From: Kineosporia corallincola
GTDB taxonomy: Bacteria; Actinomycetota; Actinomycetes; Actinomycetales; Kineosporiaceae
Direction: 5' to 3'
Assembly (NCBI RefSeq): GCF_018499875.1
Contig: NZ_JAHBAY010000004.1
Span: 62,001 to 126,000 of the forward strand
Length of the DNA: 64,000 nt
Positions 18,433 through 32,223 of this stretch are shown here, piece after piece. The notes beneath the pieces were generated by a model, which was given only the letters and a program-made list of their open reading frames with translations, made no database searches and had not been told where the DNA came from. Within the stretch, counting starts at the first letter, position 1. Every line of letters starts with the position of its first letter. Position numbers and translations under genes: made by a program.

Positions 18433-19032
18433 CTATGAGGCGGAGCCGGCCTTCCAGCCCGGGTCGCGCCCGGTGAACGCCACGAGCCGGTCCAGGTCGG
18501 AAGCCGATGCGGGCACCTCGACCGGATGGCCGAAACTCTTGTCCGGCCCGCGGAATTCGTCGGTGAGCATGCTCGGCATGAACGCCAGGGTGACGGAGAC
18601 CGCCTCGGCCGGCGGGTTCCACGGCAGGCCGGTGGCCTGGGCCAGGTCGTGCCCGTGCACCAGGTACTCGCCCAGGCACATGCCCAGCGTGGCCGACCCG
18701 GGCATCGGGGCGCCGAACAGCGTCACCTGCTGCTGCGCCACCCCGCCCCGCACGGCCGCCGCCACCTGCCGCGACACCGCCCGCAGATCGTCTGCCGCCT
18801 GGCCCGGCGCCTCGGCCGCCAGGTAGGCGTCGGCGGCCGGGCGCTCGGTGCCCTGCGGGTCGGCCAGCGCGGTGGCGAAGAAGTCGGCCCAGCCCAGGAT
18901 GTGGTTGCGCAGGTCGGCCACGTCGAATTCGGGGCACGGCGTGGGCGCGTCGTACTGTTCCGGCTGCACCTGGGCGATCAGGTCGGCAAGCTGGTCGAGC
19001 ACGGTGGTGAGATGTTCGCCAGGAGTAGTCAT
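18433..19032 (-). CDS. TIGR03086-type DinB-like metal-binding protein
   Basis: A 199-residue protein of the DinB/mycothiol-dependent maleylpyruvate isomerase-like superfamily, TIGR03086 type. It shows PTPCPEFDVADLRNHILGWADFF near residues 31-53 and the metal-site-like GEYLVHGHDLAQATGLPW near 121-138. These proteins bind a divalent metal with histidines; substrates are usually unknown, and thiol S-transferase activity is one possibility. It sits convergent to cysG and divergent from an AraC-type regulator only 30 bp away, which may control it. Confidence 0.82.
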   Translation of the reverse strand: MTTPGEHLTTVLDQLADLIAQVQPEQYDAPTPCPEFDVADLRNHILGWADFFATALADPQGTERPAADAYLAAEAPGQAADDLRAVSRQVAAAVRGGVAQQQVTLFGAPMPGSATLGMCLGEYLVHGHDLAQATGLPWNPPAEAVSVTLAFMPSMLTDEFRGPDKSFGHPVEVPASASDLDRLVAFTGRDPGWKAGSAS

Positions 19033-19062
19033 ACCGACAACCTAGAGGCGGGGTGCGACAGT

Positions 19063-19917
19063 TTGATTGAAGAAACACGCCAGGTCGCACAGGACAGCCG
19101 GGGCATCATCGAACCGGCTGCCTTCCTGCGTCGCCACCGCCTCAACCGTTACCCGGCCGGCCCCGCGCTCGACGGCCTGATCAGCTGGTTCTGGGTGGTC
19201 ACCTGGTCGCTGCCGCCCGGCGTCACGCACACCCAGGAACTCCTGACGCACCCCTGCGCCAATCTCTACGTCAGTCCGCCCGAGCCAACGGTGGACGACG
19301 CACACCCCGCCCCTCCCGTGGCCGAGCTCGAAGGTGTCGTGCTGAACCGGTCGAGCCGCCGGATGGCCGGCGAGGGCGTCTGTGTGGCCGCGATGACCAC
19401 ACCGGGTGGGCTCGGCGCGTTCCTTCCGGGCCCGGCGGGCGAGTACAACGACCGCGTGGTCCCGCTCGGAACGGCCCTGAACACCGACGACGCCCGTCTG
19501 GTGGCGGGCATCCAGCAGGAGGGTGACGAGCCCGGCAAGGTCGCCGTCCTCCGTTCCGCCCTGGAGAACGCCGTGAGGCCGGAACGGGCCGAGACGGCCC
19601 GGCAGGTCGCGGCCGTCGCGCGGCACGCGGAGACGGACCGCGACCTGCGCCGGGTGGAGCAGCTGGCGCGACGGGCCGGGGTGAGCGCGCGCACCCTGCA
19701 ACGGATGTTCGCCGAGTACGCCGGGGTGTCGCCGACCTGGGTGCTGCGCCGTTACCGCCTTCTCGACGCTGCCGAGGCGGTGCGGCACGGTGAGCGGGTG
19801 CGATGGGCCCTGGTCGCCACCGAACTCGGTTACAGCGACCAGGCCCATCTGGTGCGGGATTTCAGTGCGGCGATCGGGAGCACCCCGGCCGCCTACGCCG
19901 GCGCCCAGGCCGGCTGA
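19063..19917 (+). CDS. AraC-family transcriptional regulator
   Basis: About 284 residues. The C-terminal third is an AraC DNA-binding domain with both helix-turn-helix motifs: LARRAGVSARTLQRMFAEYAG and VATELGYSDQAHLVRDFSAA. The N-terminal part (WFWVVTWSLPPGVTHTQELL) resembles the DUF6597/ligand-binding region common in this subgroup. I place the start at TTG 19063, with AGGCGGGG about 10 nt upstream, because the next in-frame ATG upstream overlaps the divergent gene. A leaderless ATT or longer form cannot be excluded. The likely target is the divergent DinB-like gene. Confidence 0.85.
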   Translation: MIEETRQVAQDSRGIIEPAAFLRRHRLNRYPAGPALDGLISWFWVVTWSLPPGVTHTQELLTHPCANLYVSPPEPTVDDAHPAPPVAELEGVVLNRSSRRMAGEGVCVAAMTTPGGLGAFLPGPAGEYNDRVVPLGTALNTDDARLVAGIQQEGDEPGKVAVLRSALENAVRPERAETARQVAAVARHAETDRDLRRVEQLARRAGVSARTLQRMFAEYAGVSPTWVLRRYRLLDAAEAVRHGERVRWALVATELGYSDQAHLVRDFSAAIGSTPAAYAGAQAG

Positions 19918-19924
19918 GGGCGTC

Positions 19925-22900
19925 CTACTTGCCCTCCAGATCGCCCTCCGTGCGCAGGAAGACCTCACGCAGCGCGTCCAGCATCTCGGGCGAGGGCTCG
20001 GCCCACAGCCCGCGCTCGGCCGCCTCCAGCAGGCGCTCGGTGATGCCGTGCAGCGCCCACGGGTTGGAGTCGGTCATGAACTTCTGCTGGGTCTCGTCGA
20101 GCACGTAGGTCTCGGCCAGCTTGCCGTACATCCAGTCCGCGACCACGCCGGTGGTGGCGTCGTAGCCGAACAGGTAGTCGACCGTGGCCGCCATCTCGAA
20201 AGCGCCCTTGTAGCCGTGCCTCTGCATGGCCGCGACCCAGCGCGGGTTGACCACCCGGGAGCGGAACACCCGGGAGACCTCCTCGTGCAGGGTGCGGGTG
20301 CGCACGGCGGAGGGCTGGGTGCTGTCGCCGATGTACGCCTTCGGCGCGGAGCCGGTGAGCGCGCGCACCATCGACACCATGCCACCGTGGTACTGGAAGT
20401 AGTCGTCGCTGTCGGCGATGTCGTGCTCGACGCTGTCATAGTTCTTGGCGGCCACGGCAATCCGCTTGTACGAGGACTCCATGTCCTCCCGGGCCGGCCG
20501 CCCGTCCAGGCCCCGCCCGTAGGCGTAACCACCCCAGACGGCGTACACCTCGGCCAGATCCGCGTCGTCGCGCCAGGTGCGGGTGTCGATGAGCGGGAGG
20601 ACGCCCGCCCCGTACGTTCCGGGTTTGGAACCGAAGATCCGGGTCGTCGCCCGCCGGTCGTCGCCGTGGGCGGCGAGGTCGGCCTGCACGTGGGCACGGA
20701 CGAAGTTCTGCTCCGCCGGCTCGTCCTGGGCGGCGGCCAGCTGCACCGCGTCGTCCATCATCTGCACCACGTGCGGGAACGCGTCGCGGAAGAATCCGGA
20801 GATGCGCACCGTCACGTCGATCCGCGGGTGCCCGAGCTCGTCCAGCGACAGCGCCTCCAGCGAGGTGATCCGCCGGGAGGCGTCGTCCCAGACCGGCCGG
20901 ATGCCCAGCAGCGCCAGCACTTCCGCCACGTCGTCGCCGGACGTGCGCATCGCCGACGTGCCCCAGATCGAGAGCCCGACCGACTTCGGCCAGTCCCCCT
21001 CGTCGGTGCGGTAACGCTCCAGCAGTGACTCGGCCATCGACCGGCCGGTCTCCCAGGCCAGGCGGCTGGGCACCGCGCGCGGGTCGACGGAGTAGAAGTT
21101 GCGCCCGGTCGGCAGCACGTTCACCAGGCCGCGCAGCGGCGAGCCGCTCGGGCCCGGACTGACGAAACCGCCGTCCAGCGCGTGCAGCACGGCGGTCAGC
21201 TCGTCGGTCGTGCGCAGCAACCGCGGCACCACCTCGGTGGCGGCGAACTCCAGCACGGCCTGCACGGCCAGGCGGTCCACCTTCGAGACGTCCACCTCCG
21301 CGGTGGACAGCACCGACTCGATCACCGCGGGAACGGCCTCGACGGACCACGACGCGTCCGAAAGGCCCTGCACCAGAGCGACGGCCGTGGCCTGAGCCGC
21401 GTCCACCTCCTCCAGCCCGTCGGACTCGGCCTCACCGGAACCGACGGACGCCTCGTCCAAACCCAGCGCCTCCCGCAGGCCCGGCAGCGACTGCGCGCCG
21501 GCCCACAGCTGACGCGCGCGCAGCATCGAGGTGACCAGGTGCACCAGCACCGAACCGGTCGGTGCCTGGCCGAGAACGTGCAGACCGTCCCGGATCTGGG
21601 CGTCCTTGACCTGGCACAGCCAGCCGTCCAGGTGCAGGATCATGTCGTCGAACTCGGCCTCGTGCGGCCGCTCGGCCAGACCCAGGTCGTGGTCCAGCTT
21701 GGCCGCGTGCATCAGCGTCCAGATCTGCGTCTGGATCGCCGGGGCCTTGGCCGGGTCGAGTGCGGTGACGGCCGCGTACTCGTCGAGAAGCTGCTCCAGC
21801 CGGGCAATGTCGCCGTAGGAGTCGGCCCGGGCCATCGGCGGCACCAGATGGTCCACCAGGGTGGCGTGGGCCCGGCGCTTGGCCTGCGTGCCCTCGCCCG
21901 GGTCGTTCACCAGGAACGGGTAGATCAGCGGCAGGTTGCCCAGCGCGGCGTCGGGGGCACAGGACGCCGACAGCGCGAGCGTCTTGCCCGGCGTCCATTC
22001 CAGGGTGCCGTGCTTGCCCAGGTGCACCACCGCGTCGGCGCCGAAACCGCCTTCCGCCACGGCCAGATTCAGCCAGTGGTAGGCCGCCAGGTAGTGGTGC
22101 GACGGCGGCATCTCCGGGTCGTGGTAGATGGCGACCGGGTTGTCGCCGAAACCGCGCGGCGGCTGGAGCAGCAGCACCACGTTGCCGGCGACGATCGCGG
22201 CCAGCACGATGTCGCCGTCCGGGTCGCCGCTGGAGTTCTCGCCGCCCGGCGGGTCGACGAACATCTCGCCCGGCGCCTCGCCCCAGGACTCGACCACCGC
22301 GGCCCGGAGATCCTCGGGCAGGGACGAGAAGAACCGCCGGTACACCGCGGCCGGGATCCGGACCGGGTTGCGCGCCAGGTCTTCTTCCGACAGCCAGTCC
22401 AGGTCCTGGCCGCCCGCCTCGATCAGGCCGTGCACCAGGGCGTCGCCGTCCATCGTCGCGAAACCCGGGAACGCGCCCTCGCCCTCGGAGGGACCGACGT
22501 CGTAACCGGCGTCCCGCATCGCCGCCAGCAGCGCGAGGGCCGACGCGGGCGTGTCCAGGCCCACCGCGTTGCCGATGCGCGCGTGCTTGGTCGGGTAGGC
22601 GGTGAGCATCAGCGCGATCCGCTTGTCGCCCTGCGCGAGCGACCGCAGCCGGGCGTGCGCCACGGCGATACCGGCTGCGCGGGATGCCCTTTCGGGGTCG
22701 GCGACGTACTGCGTGAGACCGTCGGAGTCGACCTCCTTGAACGAGAACGGCACGGTGATCAGCCGGCCGTCGAACTCCGGGATCGCCACCTGGTTGGCCG
22801 CGTCGAGCGGGATCAGGCCCTCGGAGTTCTCCAGCCACCGCTCCCGCGAGGTCAGCGTGCTGATGGCCTGGAGGATCGGCACGTCGAGCGCGGCCAGCGC

Positions 22901-23638
22901 GCCGATGTCCCAGGTGGAGTCGTCGCCGCCGGCCGAGGCGTTGGCGGGCCGGTTGCCGCCGGCCGCGAGCACCGTCACGAGCAGGGCGTCGGCCTTGCCG
23001 AGTTCCGCCAGCAGCTCGTCGTCGGCCGCCCGCAGCGAGGCGCAGAAGATCGGCAGGGCGCGGCCACCGGCGTCTTCCACGGCGGTGCAGAGCGCCTCGA
23101 CGAACGCGGTGTTCCCCGCCACGTGGTGGGCGCGGTAATAGAGGACGGCGATGGTGGGCCGGGTCTTCTCGTCGTCCACCGTTGTGGGCCGTTCGAGCAC
23201 ACCCCACACCGGCGTGCTGCGCGGGGGCTCGAACCCGAACCCGGTCAGCAGCAGGGTGTCGGTGAGGAAGGCGTGCAGCTCGGCGAGGTTGTCCGGGCCG
23301 CCCTCGGCGAGGTAGCCGTGGGCCTGCGTGGCCACCCCGACCGGCACGGTCGAGCGCTGCATCAGGTCGGCGTCGGGCAGCGCCTCACCCGACAGCACCA
23401 CCACCGGCACACCCTTGGTGAGCAGGGCGTTGAGGCCGTCCTCCCAGGCCCGGGTGCCACCCAGCAGGCGCACCACGGCGACGGCCACCCCGTCCAGAAG
23501 ACCGTCCAGGTCGTCCACGGAAACCCGGTTCGGGTTCGCCAGGCGGTACGGCACCGTGCTCGCGCGGGCGCTGAGCAGATCGGTGTCGGAGGTGGAAATC
23601 AGCAGGACGGTCTGCCGCTGCGTCGACTCCGGAGTCAC
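19925..23638 (-). CDS. cobN: Cobaltochelatase large subunit CobN
   Basis: About 1237 residues, full length for CobN, the catalytic subunit binding the corrin substrate during ATP-driven cobalt insertion. Characteristic segments include YYRAHHVAGNTAFVEALC, LMLTAYPTKHARIGNAVGLD, VVHLGKHGTLEWTPGK and KNYDSVEHDIADSDDYFQYH. GTG 23638 was chosen because GAGGAAGAGG precedes it by five bases; the frame is open further upstream, but that sequence is the riboswitch. The stop is 8 bp from the end of the convergent AraC gene. Its partner is the ChlI/ChlD protein at 9896-12049. Confidence 0.96.
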   Translation of the reverse strand: MTPESTQRQTVLLISTSDTDLLSARASTVPYRLANPNRVSVDDLDGLLDGVAVAVVRLLGGTRAWEDGLNALLTKGVPVVVLSGEALPDADLMQRSTVPVGVATQAHGYLAEGGPDNLAELHAFLTDTLLLTGFGFEPPRSTPVWGVLERPTTVDDEKTRPTIAVLYYRAHHVAGNTAFVEALCTAVEDAGGRALPIFCASLRAADDELLAELGKADALLVTVLAAGGNRPANASAGGDDSTWDIGALAALDVPILQAISTLTSRERWLENSEGLIPLDAANQVAIPEFDGRLITVPFSFKEVDSDGLTQYVADPERASRAAGIAVAHARLRSLAQGDKRIALMLTAYPTKHARIGNAVGLDTPASALALLAAMRDAGYDVGPSEGEGAFPGFATMDGDALVHGLIEAGGQDLDWLSEEDLARNPVRIPAAVYRRFFSSLPEDLRAAVVESWGEAPGEMFVDPPGGENSSGDPDGDIVLAAIVAGNVVLLLQPPRGFGDNPVAIYHDPEMPPSHHYLAAYHWLNLAVAEGGFGADAVVHLGKHGTLEWTPGKTLALSASCAPDAALGNLPLIYPFLVNDPGEGTQAKRRAHATLVDHLVPPMARADSYGDIARLEQLLDEYAAVTALDPAKAPAIQTQIWTLMHAAKLDHDLGLAERPHEAEFDDMILHLDGWLCQVKDAQIRDGLHVLGQAPTGSVLVHLVTSMLRARQLWAGAQSLPGLREALGLDEASVGSGEAESDGLEEVDAAQATAVALVQGLSDASWSVEAVPAVIESVLSTAEVDVSKVDRLAVQAVLEFAATEVVPRLLRTTDELTAVLHALDGGFVSPGPSGSPLRGLVNVLPTGRNFYSVDPRAVPSRLAWETGRSMAESLLERYRTDEGDWPKSVGLSIWGTSAMRTSGDDVAEVLALLGIRPVWDDASRRITSLEALSLDELGHPRIDVTVRISGFFRDAFPHVVQMMDDAVQLAAAQDEPAEQNFVRAHVQADLAAHGDDRRATTRIFGSKPGTYGAGVLPLIDTRTWRDDADLAEVYAVWGGYAYGRGLDGRPAREDMESSYKRIAVAAKNYDSVEHDIADSDDYFQYHGGMVSMVRALTGSAPKAYIGDSTQPSAVRTRTLHEEVSRVFRSRVVNPRWVAAMQRHGYKGAFEMAATVDYLFGYDATTGVVADWMYGKLAETYVLDETQQKFMTDSNPWALHGITERLLEAAERGLWAEPSPEMLDALREVFLRTEGDLEGK

Positions 23639-23679
23639 GTGGTCCTCTTCCTCGCCGTCCGCGCGGCGGGTTGCTGCGG

Positions 23680-23840
23680 CGTGGCACAGTTTCCTGGCTC
23701 GGCGTCCTCGTGACGTCCCGGCCTTCCAGCCCACGTGGGCCGTGACCATCGGTGCTGAAACGTCACTCAGCGCTCACAGTGGCGCGACCGCGCCGGAATC
23801 CCACCGGCTTCCTGTCCACCACGCCGTCATCTTGGGGCGG
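23680..23840 (-). promoter_or_regulatory. Cobalamin riboswitch ahead of cobN
   Basis: Read on the minus strand, the element contains GGACAGGAAGCCGGTGGGA, then TTCCGGCGCGGTCGCGCC with ACTGTGAGCG and, after a variable arm, GAGCCAGGAAACTG at 23700-23687. This is the conserved B12-box core. It lies 45-200 nt before the cobN start with a GC-rich, SD-proximal segment between, fitting translational control. The antisense side is the upstream region of the SNF2 helicase gene. Boundaries are approximate. Confidence 0.9.
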
Positions 23841-23904
23841 TTGCTTACGGCTCAACAATGCCAGCCGGGCGCGACCCACCCAACCCCTGGCCTACGATCA
23901 CGAG

Positions 23905-26900
23905 GTGTTCGTCGTACATGCCTGGTGGTCGCCCGCCCCGAGCGATCCCGCGGACGACGGATCCCTCGTCCTCTGGGCCGAGGACCCCCAGGTGCGCGCG
24001 GTGCCCGCGGACCGCACCGGGCGCCGGTCCAAGGTGCGCGAGCATCCGTTCGACATCGACGCCGAGCAGCTCACCGAGGTGCTGGCCGGGATCACCGGGG
24101 TGCTGCCGGAGGGCTGGACGGAGGGCACCGCCGACCTGGTGCTGCCCTCGTTCCAGCATGCCCCGGCCGGTTCGCCCGAGTTGCTCGACCTGCGGGCGGG
24201 CTGGGCCACCGACCGGGTGGGGGGCGAGTCGGCGAGGCTGTTTCCGGAGGTCAGATGGCGGGTGGTGACGGTCGCGGTGCCCGCGGCGCAGGCCCACGCG
24301 GTGCTGGGCGGTCTCGGCAGTTCGTTCGGGGACGCCGCTGTGGCCGGTTCCGACGTCCGTCACCTTCTCGCGTTGCACGCGTTCACGAGCGACCTCATCG
24401 GTCGTGGCCGGGTGCTGCCGGTGGCCCTGGAGGCGTCCGAGGGGCACGGCGTGGCGCGGTGGCGCCCGGTGATCACCGGGGCGGACGCGGAATGGTTCCG
24501 GCACGCGGTGGCGGCGCTGCCACCGTCGTGGAACGCCGAGGTGCCGGCGGCGAGCAGCGCCGCTGCGGCGGTGGACGCGCTGACCGACGCCGGTGTGCGT
24601 GCCCGGCTGGGGTCCGCCGGCACCGGGGCGCTCGGGCTCGCGGGCTGGCGGCAGGCGCTGCACGGTGACGACCCGGTGTTTCCCGCGAACCGGCGCCAGA
24701 TGCGGGATCTGCTGGCCGGTCTCGGCGAGTGGCAGGCCGAGGCGATCGCCGGTGGCCTGGTGCGCGCGGGGTTCCGGCTGGTGGAGCCCACGGACGACGA
24801 CCTGACCAGCGTGCTGCGACCGGCCACCGAGGAGCTGCGCCCGGCCGACGAGGCGGCGCTCTGGCGGCTGGATTTCGGCCTGCAAGACGCCGATCAGCCC
24901 GGCCTGTTCATCCCCGCCCAGGAGATCTGGGACGCCGAGCTCACCCTCACCCGGCTGCGGCGCAACGCCCCGCGCCCGCAGGAGACCCTGCTGGCCGAGC
25001 TCGGCCGGGCGCTGAGGCTGTACCCGGCGCTGCGGGAGGCACTGCTGCGGCCGCAGCCGGTGGAGCTGCTCCTCGACACGGCCGGGGCGCACGCCTTCCT
25101 GACCGAGGCCGCCGGGCTGTTGCTCGGAGCGGGTTTCGGGGTGCAGCTGCCCGGCTGGTGGTCGAAACCGCAACGGCTGGGCGCACGTCTGCGCGCGGGC
25201 ACCCCGGCGCAGCCCGGAAGGGTCGAGGGAACACCGGTCTTCCGGCAGAACGACATCGTGGAGTACGACTGGCGGCTGTCGATCGGCGACCAGCTGCTCA
25301 GTGACGACGAGGTCACCGCCCTGATCGAGTCGCAGGAGCCGCTGGTCCGGCTGCGCGGCGAGTGGATCCAGGTGGACCCGGAAAAGTTGCGCAGAGCACG
25401 GGCTTTCCTGCGCAGGCAGCGCAAGACCGGCCCGGAGACGATGTCGATCGCCGATGTGCTGTCGGTGATCGGCGCGGGCTCGGAGGGACCCGCCGGTCTG
25501 GAGGTCACGGGGGTGGACGCCTCCGGCTGGCTCGCCGACTTCCTGGCCTCCGCCGAGGACCGGTCGCTGCCGGACTTCCGGGTGCCGGAGGGGTTCACCG
25601 GCGCGCTGAGGCCGTACCAGGAGCGGGGTGTTTCGTGGCTGACGTTCCTCGAATCGGTCGGTCTGGGAGCGGTTCTCGCCGACGACATGGGACTGGGCAA
25701 GACGGTTCAGCTGCTGGCGCTGATCGCCGCCGACCCGCCTGCTGATCGTGGGCGGGGTGACCGCCTGGTGCCCGGCCCGACCCTGCTGGTCTGCCCGATG
25801 TCGCTGGTCGGAAACTGGCAGCGGGAGGCCGCGAGGTTCACGCCGTCGCTGCGGGTGCATGTGCAGCACGGCGCCGACCGGCCCTCGGGTGAGGCGTTCG
25901 CCGAGGCGGTGGCCGGCGCCGACCTGGTGATCACCACCTACTCGCTGCTGGCCCGCGATGCCGTGACGCTGCGGAAGTTCGGCTGGCGCAGGATCGTGCT
26001 GGACGAGGCTCAGGCGGTGAAAAACGCTGCGACGCAGGCGGCAACGGCTGCCCGGTCGCTCACGGCCGACCATCGGATCGCGGTCACCGGCACCCCGGTG
26101 GAGAACCGGCTGGCCGACCTGTGGAGCCTGATGGAGTTCGCCAACCCGCGGGTGCTGGGAGATCCGGCCGACTTCAAGAAGCGCTACGCCCTGCCGATCG
26201 AGCGGATCGGCTCGGACGAGGCCCGGGAGAAGCTGCGCGCGGTGACCCAGCCGTTCATCCTGCGCCGGGTGAAGACCGACAAGAGCATCATCAGCGACCT
26301 TCCGGAGAAGCTGGAGATGGAGGTGGTCTGCACACTCACGGCGGAACAGGCCGCGCTCTACCAGAACGTGGTCACCGACATGCTGGCCCGCATCGAGCAG
26401 AGCGAGGGGATGGAGCGGCGCGGCCTGGTGCTGGCCACGATGACCAAGCTCAAGCAGGTCTGCAACCATCCGGCGCAGTTCCAGCGTGACGGCAGCCGGG
26501 TGGCGGGCCGGTCGGGCAAGCTGGCCCGGCTGGAGGAGACGCTCGACGAGATCCTGGCCTCGGGCGAGAAGGTGCTGCTGTTCACCCAGTACGCCGAGTT
26601 CGGCGAGATGCTGCGCACTCACCTGACCGCGAGATTCGGCCGGGAGGTGCTGTTTCTGCACGGCGGGGTGCGCAAGTCATTGCGTGACGAGATGGTCTCC
26701 CGGTTCCAGACGCCGGACGGCCCACCGGTGTTCGTGCTGTCGCTCAAGGCCGGCGGCACCGGACTCACGCTGACCGAGGCGAATCACGTCATCCATGTGG
26801 ACCGCTGGTGGAACCCTGCGGTCGAGGACCAGGCCACCGACCGGGCCTTCCGGATCGGCCAGTCCCGCACGGTGCAGGTGCGCAAGTTCGTCTGTGCCGG

Positions 26901-27048
26901 AACGCTGGAGGAACGCATCGCCACGATGATCCGCGACAAACGCGGGCTGGCGGCGTCCATCGTCGGTACCGGTGAGAACTGGCTGACCGAACTGTCCACG
27001 TCACAGTTGCGCGAACTGCTGACGCTCGACGACGCGGCGGTGGGCTGA
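23905..27048 (+). CDS. SNF2/Rad54-family DEAD/DEAH helicase
   Basis: About 1047 residues. The first half is a helicase-associated region typical of actinobacterial SNF2 proteins, opening FVVHAWWSPAP and including LVLWAEDP. The motor follows: LADDMGLGKTVQLLALIA (Walker A near residue 593), IVLDEAQAVKN (motif II near 699), GTPVENRLADLWSLMEFANP, and helicase C with HGGVRKSLRDEMVSRFQ and QATDRAFRIGQ. It likely remodels or translocates on duplex DNA or protein-DNA complexes. GTG 23905 is chosen on homology; longer frames cross the antisense cobN riboswitch. It is coupled to the SWIM protein by an ATGA overlap. Confidence 0.93.
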   Translation: MFVVHAWWSPAPSDPADDGSLVLWAEDPQVRAVPADRTGRRSKVREHPFDIDAEQLTEVLAGITGVLPEGWTEGTADLVLPSFQHAPAGSPELLDLRAGWATDRVGGESARLFPEVRWRVVTVAVPAAQAHAVLGGLGSSFGDAAVAGSDVRHLLALHAFTSDLIGRGRVLPVALEASEGHGVARWRPVITGADAEWFRHAVAALPPSWNAEVPAASSAAAAVDALTDAGVRARLGSAGTGALGLAGWRQALHGDDPVFPANRRQMRDLLAGLGEWQAEAIAGGLVRAGFRLVEPTDDDLTSVLRPATEELRPADEAALWRLDFGLQDADQPGLFIPAQEIWDAELTLTRLRRNAPRPQETLLAELGRALRLYPALREALLRPQPVELLLDTAGAHAFLTEAAGLLLGAGFGVQLPGWWSKPQRLGARLRAGTPAQPGRVEGTPVFRQNDIVEYDWRLSIGDQLLSDDEVTALIESQEPLVRLRGEWIQVDPEKLRRARAFLRRQRKTGPETMSIADVLSVIGAGSEGPAGLEVTGVDASGWLADFLASAEDRSLPDFRVPEGFTGALRPYQERGVSWLTFLESVGLGAVLADDMGLGKTVQLLALIAADPPADRGRGDRLVPGPTLLVCPMSLVGNWQREAARFTPSLRVHVQHGADRPSGEAFAEAVAGADLVITTYSLLARDAVTLRKFGWRRIVLDEAQAVKNAATQAATAARSLTADHRIAVTGTPVENRLADLWSLMEFANPRVLGDPADFKKRYALPIERIGSDEAREKLRAVTQPFILRRVKTDKSIISDLPEKLEMEVVCTLTAEQAALYQNVVTDMLARIEQSEGMERRGLVLATMTKLKQVCNHPAQFQRDGSRVAGRSGKLARLEETLDEILASGEKVLLFTQYAEFGEMLRTHLTARFGREVLFLHGGVRKSLRDEMVSRFQTPDGPPVFVLSLKAGGTGLTLTEANHVIHVDRWWNPAVEDQATDRAFRIGQSRTVQVRKFVCAGTLEERIATMIRDKRGLAASIVGTGENWLTELSTSQLRELLTLDDAAVG

Positions 27049-27959
27049 TGGCCGACTTCAGCCGGTACGGCCGTCCGCTCCCGGTGGAGAACGGGCTGAG
27101 CGCCCGCAGCACCCGGGGCGGGATCGGTGAGCAGTGGTGGTCACGCCGGTTCATCGGCGTGCTCGAATCATTCGTCCTGGGAACGCGTCTCACCCGTGGC
27201 CGGGCCTATGCGCGCAAGGGGCAGGTGATCTCGATCGAGGTCGAGGCCGGCACGGTGTCGGCCGAGGTTCAGGGCTCGCGGGTCACGCCGTACCGGGTGC
27301 GGATAGGGCTGAAGAAGTTCAGCGAGCTGGTCTGGGCCAAGGTGGAGGTGGCGCTGGCCGAGCAGGCGCTGTTCAGCGCCCAGCTGCTGGCGGGGGAGTT
27401 CCCGCGCGAGCTGGAGCCGGTGCTGGCGGGGATCGGGGCGCCGCTGTTCCCGGGACGCCTGGCCGACCTCGACCTGCGGTGCACCTGCCCGGACCAGGCC
27501 GTGCCGTGCAAGCACATCGCGGCCGTCTTCTATTTGCTGGCAGAGCGTTTCGATGACGATCCGTTCCTGTTGCTGCGCTGGCGCGGGCGAGCCCGGGAGG
27601 CCCTGCTCGACCGGCTGCGGGCGCTGCGCGGTGACGCCGATCTGCCTGGTCCGTCAATGACGGACGACGAGGAGCCCGCAGACCCGCCCGCCCCCGGCCG
27701 GCTGAGTGCGGCGCTCGCTCTGCGCGAAGCCGTTGCCGAGCCGGTGGTTTCCGTTCGCAAACGGGCGAAACCCGGCCCTCCGGGCGGTGATGCGGTGGCA
27801 TTCTGGACCGCGGGCCCCTTGCTGCCGCTGCCCAGCCACGCCGAGCTCCCGCCCGATCTGCTGCTGCGGCAGTTGCCCACGCCGGGCCCGGCGCTGGGTG
27901 GCGCCGGGCTGATCGGCGATCTGCGGGAGCTGTATGGTGAACTGGCCGAGGGGGATTGA
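27048..27959 (+). CDS. SWIM zinc-finger protein
   Basis: A 303-residue partner of the upstream helicase. A SWIM motif, LRCTCPDQAVPCKHIAAVFY, lies near residues 143-162 with metal ligands C145, C147, C155 and H157. The N-terminus (FSRYGRPLPVENGLSARSTRG) and RAYARKGQVISIEVEAG are typical of SWIM proteins encoded next to SNF2 helicases. SWIM domains bind DNA or protein. The C-terminal ~100 residues are Pro/Ala-rich and less conserved. The start overlaps the helicase stop, so the two are co-translated. Confidence 0.92.
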   Translation: MADFSRYGRPLPVENGLSARSTRGGIGEQWWSRRFIGVLESFVLGTRLTRGRAYARKGQVISIEVEAGTVSAEVQGSRVTPYRVRIGLKKFSELVWAKVEVALAEQALFSAQLLAGEFPRELEPVLAGIGAPLFPGRLADLDLRCTCPDQAVPCKHIAAVFYLLAERFDDDPFLLLRWRGRAREALLDRLRALRGDADLPGPSMTDDEEPADPPAPGRLSAALALREAVAEPVVSVRKRAKPGPPGGDAVAFWTAGPLLPLPSHAELPPDLLLRQLPTPGPALGGAGLIGDLRELYGELAEGD

Positions 27960-28058
27960 CCGGCTTCGTCCGGCATGGGCACGGTGGAGTAGAACGAAGT
28001 CGTCCGGCACGGCGTCGCAAGGCATGATTCCGGGGGCCGGTCGCGGCAGTCTTGACCC

Positions 28059-31985
<3,927 letters not shown>

Positions 31986-32030
31986 CTGGACGGCCCGTCC
32001 GGCAGTGCTGCTCTGAGGACGGGGAGGTGT

Positions 32031-32083
32031 CCTTTGTTTTTGACACCGGCTTCGGCTTCACGGTGGTGTCAAAAACAAAAAGG
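32031..32083. repeat. Inverted repeat element, copy 1 (TTTTTGACACC/GGTGTCAAAAA)
   Basis: CCTTTGTTTTTGACACC (32031-32047) and GGTGTCAAAAACAAAAAGG (32065-32083) are near-perfect complements around a 17-nt GC-rich loop. It lies 46 bp after the glucosidase stop, where a terminator would be. However, T-runs are on the outer 5' side and A-runs on the outer 3' side on both strands, so neither transcript ends in U. A second copy of the core is at 62211-62265. Confidence 0.75.
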
Positions 32084-32223
32084 ACCTTCCCGTCCCGCGC
32101 CGACCATTACGCCGACCATGACGGGGTGGGGAAATTCACCCGACCATCTGACTTAACGCTCAGTGTTGTTACGTGACAGAATGAAATCGAGGTCGGGGCT
32201 GTAAGACACCACCGGGGGCCGCG

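Noticed and set aside
21182-23713. An 843-codon plus-strand frame opposite cobN
   Set aside because: The translation is Arg/Gly/Gln/His-rich with no domain, and the minus strand is an unambiguous full-length CobN.
32031-32083. Calling the palindrome a standard intrinsic terminator
   Set aside because: Neither strand has a T-run after the stem; the A-run is on the 3' side in both orientations, so it is listed as a repeat element instead.
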